DNA of 64,000 nt from DASSUW01 sp963806395 (GTDB lineage Bacteria; Actinomycetota; Thermoleophilia; Solirubrobacterales; Solirubrobacteraceae), in NCBI GenBank assembly GCA_963806395.1, contig CAWDYI010000008.1:1-64000 (forward strand). The letters are read 5' to 3'. Each line of letters starts with the position of its first letter. Within the stretch, counting starts at the first letter, position 1. Both the position numbers and the translations under genes were made by a program. Shown one piece after another: positions 53,778 to 62,182 of this stretch. Under the pieces are notes generated by a model that saw only the letters and a program-made list of their open reading frames with translations, was not told the DNA's origin and did not search any database.

Positions 53778-55166
53778 ATGCAGACCGACACGACCGCGGC
53801 TCTCGACGAGCTGCGCCTCAGGCTGGGCGGCGCCATCTACGAGCCCGGCGACGCCGAGTACGACGACACCTGCTCGCTGTTCAACGCGATCGTCGAGAAG
53901 CGACCGCGTTTCGTCGCCCGCTGCTCCGCGCCCTGACGACGTCGTCGCCGCCCTCGCCTTCGCCCGCGAGCACCGCCTCGACGTCGCCGTCCGGGCCGGC
54001 GGGCACTCGGTGACGGGGCGGTCCTTGTGCGAGGACGGGCTCGTGCTCGACGTGCGCGGTATGAGCGACGTCGAGGTCGATCCCCAGCGCCGCGTCGCGC
54101 GCGTCGGCGGCGGCGCCACCTGGGGGGCCGTCGATCGCGCCACGCAGGCGCACGGCCTGGCGACGACGGGCGGGCGCGTCTCCACGACCGGCGTGGCCGG
54201 GCTCACGCTCGGCGGGGGCTCCGGCTGGCTCGAGCGCAAGCATGGGCTGGTCTGCGACAACCTGTTCGCGGCGGATCTCGTCACGGCCGACGGCCGGCTC
54301 GTCCGCGCCTCTGCCGAGGAGAACCCCGATCTCCTGTGGGCGCTGCGCGGGGGCGGCGGCAACTTCGGCGTCGTCACCGCGCTCGAGCTCCGGCTGCACC
54401 CCGTCGGGCCGGAGGTCTACGGGGGCCTGCTGATGTATCCGGCCGATCAGGGTCGCGAGCTGCTGCGGCGGTGGCGCGACGTGATGCGTGACGCCCCCGA
54501 GGAGCTGAGCCTCGGGTTCGCCTACATCAGGGCGCCGGCCGACGACCCCGACGTTCCAGCTCAGCTGCGCGGGCGGCTGACCGATCGTGGCGGGCATGCA
54601 CGCCGGCTCGTCAGCGGACGGCGAGCGGGCTCTCCGACCGATCCGCGAGCTCGGGCCCGCCGCGCTCGACGCGTTCGGCCCCGTCCCGTACGCCGACCTG
54701 CAGAGCTCGCTCGACGACCCGCCCGGCTTCCGCAACTACTGGACGGTCGAACTACTGGCCGACCTTCCCGACCCCGTCGTCGACCTGCTGCACACACAGG
54801 CGCTCGAGATGCCGGGCAGCGCGCCGCAGATCTTCTGTGTGGCGTGGGGCGGCGCGGTGGCCCGCGACGACCACGGTCCGCTCGCGGGACGTGACGCACG
54901 CTTCGCCGTGCACCCGCTGATGCTGTGGGAGGACCCCGCGGACGACGAGCGCGTGATGGCGTGGGGCCGCCGCTTCCGCGACGCCGTGAGCAAGCACGCC
55001 ACCGGCGTCTCATACCTCAACTTCACCGGCGACGAGGAGCCCGCGCGTGTACGCGCGCAGTACCGTCCCGGCGCCGGGGACCGCGCTCGCCCGGATCAAA
55101 GCCGCCTGGGACCCGGAGAACGTCTTCCGCGCGGTCGGGAACGTCGCCCCGGCGAGCAGGCGCTGA
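53778..55166 (+). CDS. FAD-binding oxidoreductase, BBE-like (three frameshifts)
   Basis: About 461 aa. PCMH FAD-binding domain: DVAVRAGGHSVTGRSLCEDG has the His for covalent FAD, GGATWGAVDRATQAHGLATT, then GLTLGGGSGWLERKHGLVCD with the Cys for a second covalent bond, so a bicovalent flavin is likely. The BBE tail is seen as LARIKAAWDPENVFR. +1 shifts occur near 53935, 54585 and 55045. Such enzymes oxidise sugars or secondary metabolites using O2. Sixty bp downstream a Usp gene follows. Confidence 0.85.
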
Positions 55167-55216
55167 CTCGCAGACCGCCGCTCAGCTCTCGCGCTCGGAC
55201 TCGCCCTGGCCAACAC

Positions 55217-55680
55217 ATGAGCGGTCTCATGGTGATCGGCTACGACGGCTCCGACGGGGCGCGGTACGCGATCGACGCGGCGGCCACCATCCTTCGCGCT
55301 GCCGAGGCCGTCGTCGCGAACGTCTGGATGCCGGCGGTCGTCACGACGACGACGATGCCGCTCGCCGCCCCCGTGACCCCGCAGCCGCCGGACGAGCAGG
55401 ACGCGGCGCTCGAGCAGGCCGCCCTGCGCGTGGCCGCGGAGGGCGCCCAGCGGGCGTCCGACGCGGGACTTCGCGCACGCCCGGAGTTGCGGTCGGGGGG
55501 GCCTCCGCCGACATCGGCAGGCTGCTCGCTGCATTCGCCGACGAGTACGAGGCGGACCTCGTTGTCGTCGGTCGTCGTGGCGTCTCGCGCCTCGAGGCGG
55601 TCGTGCTCGGCAGCGTGTCGAACGACACCGTGCGTGAAGCCCGCCGGCCGGTGCTCGTCGTGCCGTCCCCGGACGATTGA
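55217..55680 (+). CDS. Universal stress protein (frameshift in a G-run near 55490)
   Basis: About 154 aa. MVIGYDGSDGARYAIDAAAT at the N-terminus and, after a one-base loss in a G7 run, LVVVGRRGVSRLEAVVLGSV then VLVVPSPDD. The ATP-binding G-x2-G-x9-GS motif is present as GRRGVSRLEAVVLGSVS. Cytosolic stress protein. A motif copy lies 5 bp beyond its stop. Confidence 0.84.
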
Positions 55681-55684
55681 CGCG

Positions 55685-55708
55685 GTCATCCGACGGACGA
55701 ATTCCCGG
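55685..55708 (+). repeat. Copy G of the GTCAKNCGACGGACGAA-type motif
   Basis: GTCATCCGACGGACGAATTC followed by CCGG, between the Usp stop and the converging response regulator end. Confidence 0.5.
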
Positions 55709-55788
55709 CGTCACGGTCACGAGCGAGCGAGCAACGCTGTGGCTGGGGGACGACGCCGCCGTCGACGCTCCGGACCGGGCGGCTGAGC

Positions 55789-56370
55789 CTACTCGGCGCG
55801 AGCTGCCGGAACGTCGAGCCGCAGCGCGCTGAGGATGCGCTGGACGGAGTGGCGGACGTCGCGCGGCGGCATGCCGAGGATCTCCGCCACCTCGGCCTCG
55901 GAGGCGCCGTCGAGCAGCATCCCGACGAGCGCGCGGTCGTTGCCGAGGAGGTCCTCCGACGCTTCTTCGAGCACCTTGGCGGAGATCGGCGGGAGCACCT
56001 GCTCGCCCGCGTACACCAGACGGATGGCGCCGAAAAGGTCGCGCGCACCGGCGCCCTTGGCGAGCATCCCGTCGGCCCGGGCGAGCGTGGCCGGCAGCGC
56101 CAGCGTCGGGCTCGCATACGCCGTGAAGATGATCACCCTCGGGGCGGGCACGTCCTGCTTGATGCGGTAGCAGAGTTGGAGCCCGTCACGGCGCGGGAGG
56201 TGGTAATCGAGCAGCACCACATCGGGCCGGACCAGGTCGAGCATCGGCCATATCTGCTCCTCTGCGCCGTCGCTCCCGCCGGCGAACGCGATGTGCGGCT
56301 CGCTGTCCAGGACGGTCTGGAGGCCGGCGCGGAGGGCAGGGTGGTCGTCGACGACGGCGACGCGGATCAC
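55789..56370 (-). CDS. Response regulator with diverged LuxR-type HTH
   Basis: 193 aa: VAVVDDHPALRAG, VVLLDYHLPRRDG, IIFTAYASPTLAL, MLAKGAGARD and HTH NDRALVGMLLDGASEAEVAE. Closest to the orphan regulator at 41.37 kb. ATG 56370 overlaps the stop of the kinase gene, so it is the coupled partner of that kinase. Confidence 0.9.
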   Translation of the reverse strand: MIRVAVVDDHPALRAGLQTVLDSEPHIAFAGGSDGAEEQIWPMLDLVRPDVVLLDYHLPRRDGLQLCYRIKQDVPAPRVIIFTAYASPTLALPATLARADGMLAKGAGARDLFGAIRLVYAGEQVLPPISAKVLEEASEDLLGNDRALVGMLLDGASEAEVAEILGMPPRDVRHSVQRILSALRLDVPAARAE

Positions 56371-57482
56371 GTCGTACCTCCGGAGTGGTCGAGGGGGACT
56401 TCGAGGAGGACGGTGGTCCCGGCTCCCTTGCCTGAAGGGCCGAGCTCGAGGCGTCCGCCGATCGTCGCGGCGCGGCTCTCCATCGCGAAGAGCCCGCTGG
56501 CTCCCGGCCGCCGCTCGCGCGGCAGCCCGCGGCCGTCGTCGCGCACGCGCAGCCGGAGCCGGCCGCCGACGGCGTCGATGGCGACGTCGATCGTCGTGGC
56601 GTCGGCGTGCCGCAGCGCATTGGTGATGGCCTCGGAGCCAATGCGGTAGACGTGCGCTCCGACAAGCGGCGAGAGCGGCGGGGCGCTGCCGCGCACCGTG
56701 ATGCGTGGCCGGCCGTCGGGCGCAAGCTCGTCGGCACGCGCGCGAAGTGCGTGCTCGAGCGGCCGTCCCTCGAGCGGCGACCGGAGCTCGGCGAGGCTCG
56801 TATCCATCTCGGCGGCCGCCGACTCGAGCTCGACCGAGGCGCGTCCGACCGTCCGCGCAATCTCACGCGGTACGCGCCCGTGCAGCGAGCTCACTAGCAG
56901 GTGCGCGGCGTGCAGCCGCTGCTTGGCGGAGTCGTGCAGCTCCCATGCGATCCGCTGCCGCTCGGCCTCGATCGCGAGGCGCTCGCGCTCGGCGCGCTCG
57001 CGATCGAGTCGCCGGAGCGCGTCGGTGGCATACGCCAGCGAGGCGACGAGCAGCAGCGGCAGGGTCAGGTGGATCGCGAGCGTCTCGGCCGAGCTCACCT
57101 GCAGGCCGCCCCATGCGGGACCGCCGATCACCGCGACGACGAAGAACGCCAGCGACGCCGCGAGGCCCAGCCAGATACCACGGCGGGGAGCCACGGCGGT
57201 CGCCGGCAGGGCCAGTGTCGTGAGCCAGAGCAGGTAGAACGGGCTGCGCCAGTCGCCGTATGCGAGCACGCAGCCGAGCGCGATCGCCGAGTCGATCGCC
57301 CATGCCAGCGGGCGCCGGCGGACGGCGGGCGACGCGGCAGCGACCGCAGTACTCAGCGGTCCGTACAGCAGCAGCACGAGCTCGCCCGCGTCCATGCCGG
57401 CCCAGATCACCAGGCCGGCTGCGAAGGCGGTCGCGGCGACCCGCGCCGCGATGTAGAGCGTGAGCCAGCGCGACTCGCCCAT
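56367..57482 (-). CDS. Sensor histidine kinase with multi-TM N-terminus
   Basis: 371 aa, paralogue of the kinase at 47.90 kb. About six TM segments in the first 165 residues with GDWRSPFYLLWLTTLALPAT, HisKA_3 AWELHDSAKQRLHAAHLL, ATPase motifs NALRHAD and DDGRGLP. Ribosome site weak. A copy of the dyad motif lies 42 bp upstream at the end of the stress-protein gene, matching the arrangement of its paralogue. Confidence 0.88.
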   Translation of the reverse strand: MGESRWLTLYIAARVAATAFAAGLVIWAGMDAGELVLLLYGPLSTAVAAASPAVRRRPLAWAIDSAIALGCVLAYGDWRSPFYLLWLTTLALPATAVAPRRGIWLGLAASLAFFVVAVIGGPAWGGLQVSSAETLAIHLTLPLLLVASLAYATDALRRLDRERAERERLAIEAERQRIAWELHDSAKQRLHAAHLLVSSLHGRVPREIARTVGRASVELESAAAEMDTSLAELRSPLEGRPLEHALRARADELAPDGRPRITVRGSAPPLSPLVGAHVYRIGSEAITNALRHADATTIDVAIDAVGGRLRLRVRDDGRGLPRERRPGASGLFAMESRAATIGGRLELGPSGKGAGTTVLLEVPLDHSGGTT

Positions 57483-57523
57483 CCGGGCAGATATGTGCCC
57501 GCGACCTCCGCCGCGGCCAAGGC

Positions 57524-57539
57524 CCGTCAGTCGTCTGAC
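57524..57539 (-). repeat. Copy C of the GTCAKNCGACGGACGAA-type motif
   Basis: Minus strand GTCAGACGACTGACGG, overlapping the last codons of the GSP17M-like gene and 42 bp upstream of the kinase start. Confidence 0.5.
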
Positions 57540-58009
57540 GCGTGGACGTCGAGCAGCTCACGCGCGCGGTCGGCGTGATCGACCTCGACGAGAACCTCGT
57601 AGTGGTCGACGTCGACATGGCCGGTCTCCGGGATCGAGCGGTCACGCTTGGTCACTGCCCAGGCGACGGTGCCGAGCACGAGACCGAGCATGCCGCCGAG
57701 CATCGCGCCGGCGGCCGGGCCGGTGAGCCAGGTGAAGCCGCTGTCGAGCGCGCCGAGCGACCACAGGATCAGGCCGACCGCGGCGGCGATGGCGGCGCCG
57801 CCGAGCGCACAGGCCTTGACCACGCGCTCGGCGGTGAACGCCTCGCGCCAGCGCAGGCCGCGGCCGAAGACGGTGATCCGCTTCGGCGGGATGTGCGCCA
57901 CGGTCAGCGTGTCCACGGCGCGCTTGGCGTCCTGGTAACTCTGATAGCAGCGGACGACCACCCGCTCGCTCATCGGCTCGGGGCGCCAGGTCGATGTCTC
58001 CACGGCCAT
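57527..58009 (-). CDS. General stress protein 17M-like / DUF1269-type protein
   Basis: 160 aa from ATG 58009 (GGAGGT 8 nt upstream). N-terminal ferredoxin-like part VVVRCYQSYQDAKRAVDTLT and IPPKRITVFGRGLRW fits the GSP17M-like domain; the middle is a glycine-zipper membrane hairpin (LTGPAAGAMLGGMLGLVLGT). C-terminus acidic. Stress-linked membrane protein of unknown activity. Divergent from the L,D-transpeptidase, with motif copy F between them. Confidence 0.8.
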   Translation of the reverse strand: MAVETSTWRPEPMSERVVVRCYQSYQDAKRAVDTLTVAHIPPKRITVFGRGLRWREAFTAERVVKACALGGAAIAAAVGLILWSLGALDSGFTWLTGPAAGAMLGGMLGLVLGTVAWAVTKRDRSIPETGHVDVDHYEVLVEVDHADRARELLDVHASDD

Positions 58010-58098
58010 GCTCTCCACCTCCAGGGTCGGGGTTCTGCCCTGGCCATGCCCCGCCTTATGAAGGGACGCTGAGCGGCGTCTCAAGACGAGATGAAGTC

Positions 58099-58120
58099 GT
58101 CAGCCGACGGACGAATGCCC
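58099..58120 (+). repeat. Copy F of the GTCAKNCGACGGACGAA-type motif
   Basis: GTCAGCCGACGGACGAATGC, 34 bp upstream of the transpeptidase start and 90 bp upstream of the divergent stress-protein start. Confidence 0.5.
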
Positions 58121-58153
58121 CGCGGGCGGGGAGCGCCGGGACACCGGAGGCCC

Positions 58154-59152
58154 ATGACCAGATCCCGAGCTCTCCTCAGCGCGACGCTCGCGGCCGGGCT
58201 GGCCGCGACCGGACCGTGTGGCGTCGACGCCCGCGCGACCGTCATCCCGGAAGACGTCCGCGTCGCCGGCCTCGACGTCGGCGGGCTGTCGCCGTCCGCG
58301 GCCGCGGAGCGCATCGAGGCGGCGTTCGGCGATCGCCTGCGCGCCCCGATCCGTGTCAGGGCCGCCGGCCACCGCAGCACGCTGACGGCGCGCCTCGCCC
58401 GCCTGCGGTTCGACCCGCTCCGTTCGGCGCTCCGCGCGGACCGCGCAGCGCGGCGCGCAGCCGACCCGTCGACCGTCGACGTGCAGCCGTGGGTGCGCTT
58501 CAGCGAGTCGCGGCTGCGCGCGTTCGCCCGGCGCGTCGCCCGCCCGGTCGCGCGCCGCCCCCGGAACGCGCGCCTCCGCTACTCCGTCACGCGCCTCTCG
58601 ATCCGCCCGGCGCGCGCCGGCTACGACATCGACCGCCGGGCCCTGCGTCGACGCATCGCCGCCGCGCTCCGCGACCCCGCCGCGCGGCGAGTCCTGCGCG
58701 CCGCACGGCGCACGGTCGAGCCGAATGTCCGCCGGCGTGACGTGCTGGCCCGCAACCGCACCGTGGTCACGGTCCACCGCCGCGGCTTCCGCCTACGCGT
58801 CTTCAAGCGGCTTCGGCAGGTCGCCTCGTACCCGGTCGCCGTCGGCATGTCGGGGCACGCGACGCCGCGCGGCCGCTTCCGCATCGCCAACAAGGCCGTC
58901 AACCCGGCCTGGGCCGCGCCGGACAAGCCGTGGGCGGGCGCCTACCGCGGCGAGGTGATCGCCGGTGGTGTCGCCGCGAACCCGCTCAAGGCTCGCTGGC
59001 TGGGGATCGTGGACGGGGTGGGAATCCACGGCACGGCGGCCGCCTGGTCGCTGGGCCGTCGCGCCTCGCATGGCTGCATCCGGATGGCCGTTGCGGCCGT
59101 CAAGCGCGTCTACCGATCGGTACCGGTCGGCGCACGGGTGATGATCAAGTGA
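58154..59152 (+). CDS. L,D-transpeptidase with VanW/PG-binding-4 type N-terminal domain
   Basis: 332 aa exported protein. Signal-like N-terminus (RALLSATLAAGLAATGPCG), a PG_binding_4-like region (VRVAGLDVGGLSPSAAAERI), then the YkuD catalytic domain: VAVGMSGHATPRGRF, GIHGTAAAWSLGRRASHGCI with the catalytic Cys followed by RM, and PVGARVMIK at the end. Forms 3-3 peptidoglycan cross-links. GGAGG precedes ATG 58154. Its motif copy suggests coregulation with the stress genes. Confidence 0.9.
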   Translation: MTRSRALLSATLAAGLAATGPCGVDARATVIPEDVRVAGLDVGGLSPSAAAERIEAAFGDRLRAPIRVRAAGHRSTLTARLARLRFDPLRSALRADRAARRAADPSTVDVQPWVRFSESRLRAFARRVARPVARRPRNARLRYSVTRLSIRPARAGYDIDRRALRRRIAAALRDPAARRVLRAARRTVEPNVRRRDVLARNRTVVTVHRRGFRLRVFKRLRQVASYPVAVGMSGHATPRGRFRIANKAVNPAWAAPDKPWAGAYRGEVIAGGVAANPLKARWLGIVDGVGIHGTAAAWSLGRRASHGCIRMAVAAVKRVYRSVPVGARVMIK

Positions 59153-59251
59153 CATCAGCGTCCCCGAGGCATCGTCGACGGCACTGACGCTGTGCGTCAC
59201 TGAGAAGACCTCGCGCGGGCCGCGGACGGGAATCTGCGCACGCCCGCGTGG

Positions 59252-59830
59252 ATGCAAGCCTCGGACCGAGGCGGTGCGTGGTCCGGAAGCCGCAACGGCT
59301 CCCGTCTCGCCACGCTCGCGTATGCCGCGGCGTGGCTGGTGGCTGCCACGGTGATCGTCGGGGCCCTGCTCGCCGTGCTTGACGGCGACGACCCGAACGA
59401 GGTCAGCCTGCCGCCTGTCCAAGGGACGGAGCTGGACACGGCGGCGGCACGTGCCGGCTGCGAGCTCCGACGCGCGCATGCCCGGGAGCGGCTCGACCCG
59501 CCGGTGCTGGGCGGCGCCGGGGCGGCGCCGGCACCGCCCGGGTTCCACGAGGAGTCGATTGATGGCGAGTCCCTGCTCGCGGCGATGCGCGAAGGCGTGA
59601 TCGTCCTCCAGTTCCGCGACCTCGCGCCAACCGATCTTGATCTGCTGCGCGACTTCCAGGCGGCCGTGCCCGACGGCACGATCGTGGCGCGCAACGACAC
59701 TGGGATGCCGTTCGTCGTGGCGGTGACGGCCTACCGGCGGCTGCTCGGCTGCCGGACGCTCGACCAGTCCTCGCTCGACGCCATCCAGCTGTTCCGAGGC
59801 CGCTTCGTCGGCTCGGGCCCGGACGTCTGA
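59252..59830 (+). CDS. DUF3105-like membrane-anchored protein (paralogue 3 of 3)
   Basis: 192 aa: GSRLATLAYAAAWLVAATVI anchor, EVSLPPVQGTELDTAAARAG, Cys, PPVLGGAGAAPAPPGFHEES, GVIVLQFRDLAP, TGMPFVVAVTAYRRLLGC, FRGRFVGSGPD. Nearly the same exported domain as paralogue 2. Convergent with the crp-like gene, whose deleted copy lies near paralogue 2, indicating an old segmental duplication. Confidence 0.72.
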   Translation: MQASDRGGAWSGSRNGSRLATLAYAAAWLVAATVIVGALLAVLDGDDPNEVSLPPVQGTELDTAAARAGCELRRAHARERLDPPVLGGAGAAPAPPGFHEESIDGESLLAAMREGVIVLQFRDLAPTDLDLLRDFQAAVPDGTIVARNDTGMPFVVAVTAYRRLLGCRTLDQSSLDAIQLFRGRFVGSGPDV

Positions 59831-59851
59831 TCGCTCACGGCTCCGGCCTCG

Positions 59852-60625
59852 TCAGCCCGGTCGCTCGTCGAGCTGGGCGCGCACGCGGGCAGGGACCGGC
59901 GGCGGCTCCGGCGCCAACAGCCACTTCTTGTCGCTGCGGCGGCGGATCTGACCCTGGTCGGACAGCCGCTTGAGCGCGCTCGTCACGGTCGGGCGCTGGG
60001 CGCACACCAGCTGAGCGAGGACGTCGTGCGTGACGGGAAGGGCCACGGTGACCCCGTCCGGCCCGACGCGACCCCAGCGGTCGGCGAGGTGCCAGAAGAA
60101 CAGCATGAGCCGGTCGTCGACGCGTCGCAGGTCGGTGATCGCCAGCTGTAGCGACAGCCAGTGCGAGCGCCGCACGGTGCGCTGCACGATCGCCGAGATG
60201 AGCTTCGGCCAGCGCGCGGCGAAGGCCAGGAATCGGTTGTCGAGGACCGCGACGCGGGCCGTGTGCACGACCTGCCAATGCGCGGCGAACGGCACCGAGG
60301 CCACCTCCATCAGCTGCTGCCACGGCCGCAGGACATCGCCCGGCCCGAGGATCACGCTGCGCGGCTCGCTGACGACCACGACGCTGTGGACGAGAAGCCC
60401 GTCGAGCACCAGCAGGCCCAGGCAGCTGTCGTGGTCGCAGATCTCGGTCACGTCCGCCGACCACGGTCCGCGTTCGAGCCGGACGACCGTGGCGATGGCA
60501 CGCGCGCGCGCGTCGAGCTGTCCCCTCGGCGGCAACGAGGCGAACAGGTCAGGGTCCTCGTCAATGAGGCGCACCGGCGGCTCTTCGCCAAAAGCGCGCT
60601 CGAAGAACGCGGGCGTCGCCGTCAT
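59852..60625 (-). CDS. Crp/Fnr-family transcriptional regulator
   Basis: 257 aa. cNMP-like beta-roll (CLGLLVLDGLLVHSVVVVSE, LGPGDVLRPWQ), dimer helix DDRLMLFFWHLADRWGRVG, and winged HTH LPVTHDVLAQLVCAQRPTVT / ALKRLSDQGQIRRRSDKKW. The cAMP-binding signature (GE...RS-A) is absent, so the ligand is different or none. ATG 60625 overlaps the sigma factor stop, so it is coproduced with that sigma factor. Confidence 0.87.
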   Translation of the reverse strand: MTATPAFFERAFGEEPPVRLIDEDPDLFASLPPRGQLDARARAIATVVRLERGPWSADVTEICDHDSCLGLLVLDGLLVHSVVVVSEPRSVILGPGDVLRPWQQLMEVASVPFAAHWQVVHTARVAVLDNRFLAFAARWPKLISAIVQRTVRRSHWLSLQLAITDLRRVDDRLMLFFWHLADRWGRVGPDGVTVALPVTHDVLAQLVCAQRPTVTSALKRLSDQGQIRRRSDKKWLLAPEPPPVPARVRAQLDERPG

Positions 60626-61401
60626 GCTGCGCGGCGGTCCGTCGTCACAGCCCGCAGCCGCGCGATGGCCTCTCCGAGGTCGCGCGCGACCTCGGATCGC
60701 GAGACGCCGAGCCGCCCGGCGATCTGGCGCTGGGTCAGGTCCTCGGCGAAATGCAGCCGCAGCACGGTCTTCTGGCCGCGCGTGAGCATCGGCACGGCCT
60801 CCTCGATGGCGGCCAGGCACTCGACGCGCTCGAAACCCGGATCGTCGACGCCCACCTGCTCGGCGACGGAGGCCGGCGCGTCGTGGTCGCGGGCAGGTCC
60901 GTCCAGCGGAACGACCGAGAGCGCCGTCGATACGCCGAGCGCCTCGACTACCGCCTCGTCGTCACACGCCATCTCGCGCGCGAGCTCGCCGGCGCTCGGG
61001 TGGCGGCCGTGTGCGGCGCTGAACTCGTCGGTGGCGGACCGCACCTCGCGAACGCGCTCCTGCAGCGAGCGTGGCACGTGCGCGGGCCAGGCGGTGTCGC
61101 GCAGGTAGCGGCGTAGCTCACCCAGGATGGTCGGGACCGCGAAGCTCGCGAACGCCGCGCCTCGCTCGGGCTCGAACCGGTGGATCGCCTTGATCAGGCC
61201 CTCGTACGCCGCCTGCTCGAGGTCCTCGCGGGCTCCCGCCACCGTGGCGTAGCGGCGTGTCAGCGCGCGTGCGAGCGGCCGGTAGGACAGCACGAGCTCC
61301 TCGAGGTCCTCAGGTCGCTTCCAGCGGGCATAGCGGCGTAGGAGCCGTTCTCGGACTCGCTCATCGGTACTCGCTCGGTTCGGTGCACCAGATCGCAGCA
61401 T
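60622..61401 (-). CDS. SigB/SigF-family alternative RNA polymerase sigma factor
   Basis: 259-aa group 3 sigma-70 factor. ATG 61401 follows AAGGAGG. Region 2: YRPLARALTRRYATVAGARE then EDLEQAAYEGLIKAIHRFEP and GAAFASFAVPTILGELRRYL; region 3 SATDEFSAAHGRHPSAGELA; region 4 LTQRQIAGRLGVSRSEVARD. This is the general-stress/sporulation type. No anti-sigma gene is seen next to it; instead a Crp-like regulator is cotranscribed. Confidence 0.92.
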   Translation of the reverse strand: MLRSGAPNRASTDERVRERLLRRYARWKRPEDLEELVLSYRPLARALTRRYATVAGAREDLEQAAYEGLIKAIHRFEPERGAAFASFAVPTILGELRRYLRDTAWPAHVPRSLQERVREVRSATDEFSAAHGRHPSAGELAREMACDDEAVVEALGVSTALSVVPLDGPARDHDAPASVAEQVGVDDPGFERVECLAAIEEAVPMLTRGQKTVLRLHFAEDLTQRQIAGRLGVSRSEVARDLGEAIARLRAVTTDRRAA

Positions 61402-61460
61402 GGCCTGCCTCCTTGAAAGCTGCCACCGAGTCTGCAGCCACGCGCGTGATCCCTCCATAG

Positions 61461-61496
61461 GTGCTGTCCACCATGCGTGTGGGGTGGATCCACTAT
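61461..61496 (-). promoter_or_regulatory. Copy 2 of the 35-bp element, upstream of sigF-crp
   Basis: Minus strand: ATAGTGGATC, a 9-10 nt spacer, then CGCATGGTGGACAGC, i.e. direct repeats of ATRGTGGA 22 bp apart, 60 bp upstream of the sigma factor start. Nearly the same as 44552-44586. A site for the Crp-like protein is a reasonable guess. Confidence 0.55.
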
Positions 61497-61638
61497 TCGC
61501 ACTCGGCGGCGGACGGCCCTCGGCTGCGCGCTGGTCGCTCCTGCTCACCGGGTCGGACCGTTCGCGGCCTGACCTCGGCCGGCCGCGCACGCCGCGCGCG
61601 GTGATGCCCACGACACCTGACGAAAGGAGGCGCACCGC

Positions 61639-62166
61639 ATGTCCACCATCCACGAACCCGATCGCGCTCGGGGCGCGCTGTTCGAACATCCCGACACGCC
61701 GGCGCAGGTCTTCGCGGCCGCGGCCGGGCTGTTCCTGACCACCCTCGGCGTGTTCGCGTTGATGTTGGGGGATGTCGGCTTTGGCACGGTCGACACGCTT
61801 GCCGACCAGCCGGAGTTCCTGAGCTGGACGGTGAGCGGCTGGACCACGATCCTTTGGATCGGAATGGGCGGGCTCGGCCTGCTCTCGATGGTCCGCCTCG
61901 ACACGGCCCGGGGCTATTCGCTGCTCGCCGCCGTCGTGTTCGCCGTCGTTGCCACCTGGGGCTTCATCGACGGCAGCGATGTCGCCGGGATCGTCGTCGG
62001 CGACGCGACGAACAACATCATGCACGCCATCCTGGCCGGCCTCGGCCTGGTGGTCGGCATGCTGCCCCGCGGGACCCAGCGCCCGGCCGAGCCGGAGACG
62101 CGCGGCCATGGCACGGGCCGCTTCGACAACGACGAGAGCGTGCGCCGGATCGCGAGGGGTCGTTGA
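61639..62166 (+). CDS. DUF4383-like membrane protein
   Basis: 175 aa with four TM segments: VFAAAAGLFLTTLGVFALML, TTILWIGMGGLGLLSMV, YSLLAAVVFAVVATWGFIDG and NNIMHAILAGLGLVVGML. The final His-containing helix NxxHxxLAxxGL is typical of DUF4383. AAAGGAGG precedes ATG 61639. Divergent from sigF-crp; a sigma-factor-dependent stress gene is possible. Convergent with the MMPL gene. Confidence 0.78.
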   Translation: MSTIHEPDRARGALFEHPDTPAQVFAAAAGLFLTTLGVFALMLGDVGFGTVDTLADQPEFLSWTVSGWTTILWIGMGGLGLLSMVRLDTARGYSLLAAVVFAVVATWGFIDGSDVAGIVVGDATNNIMHAILAGLGLVVGMLPRGTQRPAEPETRGHGTGRFDNDESVRRIARGR

Positions 62167-62182
62167 GCGCGCGGGCGGGGGG

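Noticed and set aside
59160..59215. Possible hairpin TGACGC-TGT-GCGTCA after the L,D-transpeptidase
   Set aside because: Only six perfect pairs, no conserved copies and no tail; too weak to call a terminator.
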